A stretch of DNA of 7,547 bases from NCBI GenBank assembly GCA_002338605.1, contig DDIP01000350.1, forward strand, positions 1-7,547. Reading direction: 5' to 3'. Numbering within the stretch: the stretch's first letter is position 1; the number at the start of each line of letters is the position of its first letter. The position numbers and the translations under genes were made by a program. The notes under the pieces are model-generated. The model was not told where the DNA came from, searched no databases, and worked only from the letters and a program-made list of their open reading frames with translations. This DNA is from Proteobacteria bacterium UBA1847. GTDB taxonomy: Bacteria; Pseudomonadota; Gammaproteobacteria; Steroidobacterales; Woeseiaceae. Positions 6,843-7,547 of the stretch are shown one piece after another.

Positions 6843-7547
6843 TGAATAGCTCCTGGTGGGACGACGGGGTTTGACCGAGGCGCCGGATTGCTGGCAGCCA
6901 GGTTCCAACGCCGGTTCTCGCGATGCAGAAAGGTGCTTAGACCAATCCAGACAAGGACCAGCACAATATTAATCATGACGAATCCGAAATTGCCGAGTTG
7001 AAATACACGGGTGCCGACAAGTATCGTCAGCGCCGCCATACCGTCACCCAGCCGCACGAACAAGGTATCGACCGTTGGCTTTGCCTGGTAGAGCATTTCT
7101 TTTGACGTCGGCAACCAAAGCATGTGTCTCGCCGTATTGTGGATCGACAAGGTGCTTGAATTCTCAACAACCTTCAAAACTTTGATGAGGCCAAGCAAGG
7201 GCACGAATGCCATTGATGCATAGGCTATCAGCGAAACGAACGGTGTCGTGTACAACAGTGCCTGCATGCCGCCTGCCTTCAGGATTCGCGAAACGGCAAA
7301 AGCCTGCAGCATCAGTGTGACCAGGTTGATCCAGAAATAGAGGTCACCGTAGAAGACAGCGGTTGATTCCTGCATTGCACGGCTGAAGGCTTCGGGATCG
7401 CTCCTCAAGTCGGCGAGATCGTCACTCAGCGTACTTTGGACGATACCGAACAGGATATTGTCGCCACTGGTAACCACCCACGTGAACACCATAATCATCA
7501 TGGCGGTTGCGGTGAGATAACGATGTTTCAATATCAGCTGGTATGGC
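6839..7547 (-). CDS. NTT/ADP-ATP translocase-like membrane transporter, C-terminal part (5' end outside window)
   Basis: This is an integral inner-membrane protein. About 235 residues are visible, and the frame is open to the right edge, so the gene begins outside the window. A TTG at 7531 could be read as a start, but the preceding in-frame residues (PYQLI) and the short length against the family's usual 400-500 residues argue for an internal Leu. Hydrophobic spans lie at about visible residues 10-33, 68-90, 95-122, 166-182 and 186-207. The loop at about 128-169 (SIHNTARHMLWLPTSKEMLY, then AKPTVDTLFVRLGDG) resembles the signature of the TLC/NTT nucleotide transporter family and its bacterial MFS-like relatives (the KEM.Y..AK..D....R.G pattern). 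The tail is Pro-rich. Nucleotide transport itself is not established for relatives in free-living bacteria, so the substrate is unknown. Its TGA stop overlaps the serine hydrolase ATG. Confidence 0.8.
   Translation of the reverse strand, partial: PYQLILKHRYLTATAMMIMVFTWVVTSGDNILFGIVQSTLSDDLADLRSDPEAFSRAMQESTAVFYGDLYFWINLVTLMLQAFAVSRILKAGGMQALLYTTPFVSLIAYASMAFVPLLGLIKVLKVVENSSTLSIHNTARHMLWLPTSKEMLYQAKPTVDTLFVRLGDGMAALTILVGTRVFQLGNFGFVMINIVLVLVWIGLSTFLHRENRRWNLAASNPAPRSNPVVPPGAIQ

Noticed and set aside
6409..6849. 146-codon open frame on the + strand opposite the serine hydrolase
   Set aside because: It is antisense to the SxxK and SNS motif region of a clear enzyme and looks like noise composition.

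Overview
The window looks like ordinary chromosomal sequence from a free-living Gammaproteobacterium (or a close relative). This rests on the resemblance of GlgP, GlgX and the glutathione peroxidase to gammaproteobacterial homologues, moderate GC with no strong skew, and short gaps with ATGA overlaps between genes. I cannot name the genus. Genes fill almost the whole window. No gap exceeds 150 bases, and I see no tRNA, rRNA, CRISPR array, insertion sequence or phage gene.

Layout: (1) Positions 1-3757 on the + strand hold a glycogen breakdown pair: the C-terminal two thirds of glycogen phosphorylase (glgP, running in from the left edge) and a complete debranching enzyme (glgX), joined by an ATGA stop/start overlap. 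(2) Positions 3767-5808 on the - strand hold three genes, in transcription order: an exported glutathione peroxidase, a C-factor-like short-chain dehydrogenase/reductase (14-nt gap), and an unrecognised exported helical protein (66-nt gap). They converge on glgX, and a small AT-rich inverted repeat covers both stop codons. (3) Positions 5952-7547 on the - strand hold the C-terminal part of an ADP/ATP-translocase-like (NTT/TLC family) membrane transporter, running in from the right edge. It is followed, again through an ATGA overlap, by an exported class A beta-lactamase-like serine hydrolase.

How they work together: GlgP shortens the outer chains of glycogen to glucose-1-phosphate, and GlgX removes the resulting short branches, so coupled translation makes sense. 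The peroxidase and SDR look like a small operon, perhaps for peroxide or lipid-peroxide stress (inference). The transporter and serine hydrolase are translationally coupled, which suggests a shared function that I cannot name. An inverted repeat lies in the 143-nt gap between the last two - strand units.

I found no clear previously undescribed system. The items most worth a second look are the transporter-serine hydrolase pair, the periplasm-directed peroxidase, and the unknown secreted protein. Start sites were revised for two genes: the unknown protein (ATG at 4429) and the serine hydrolase (ATG at 6842).
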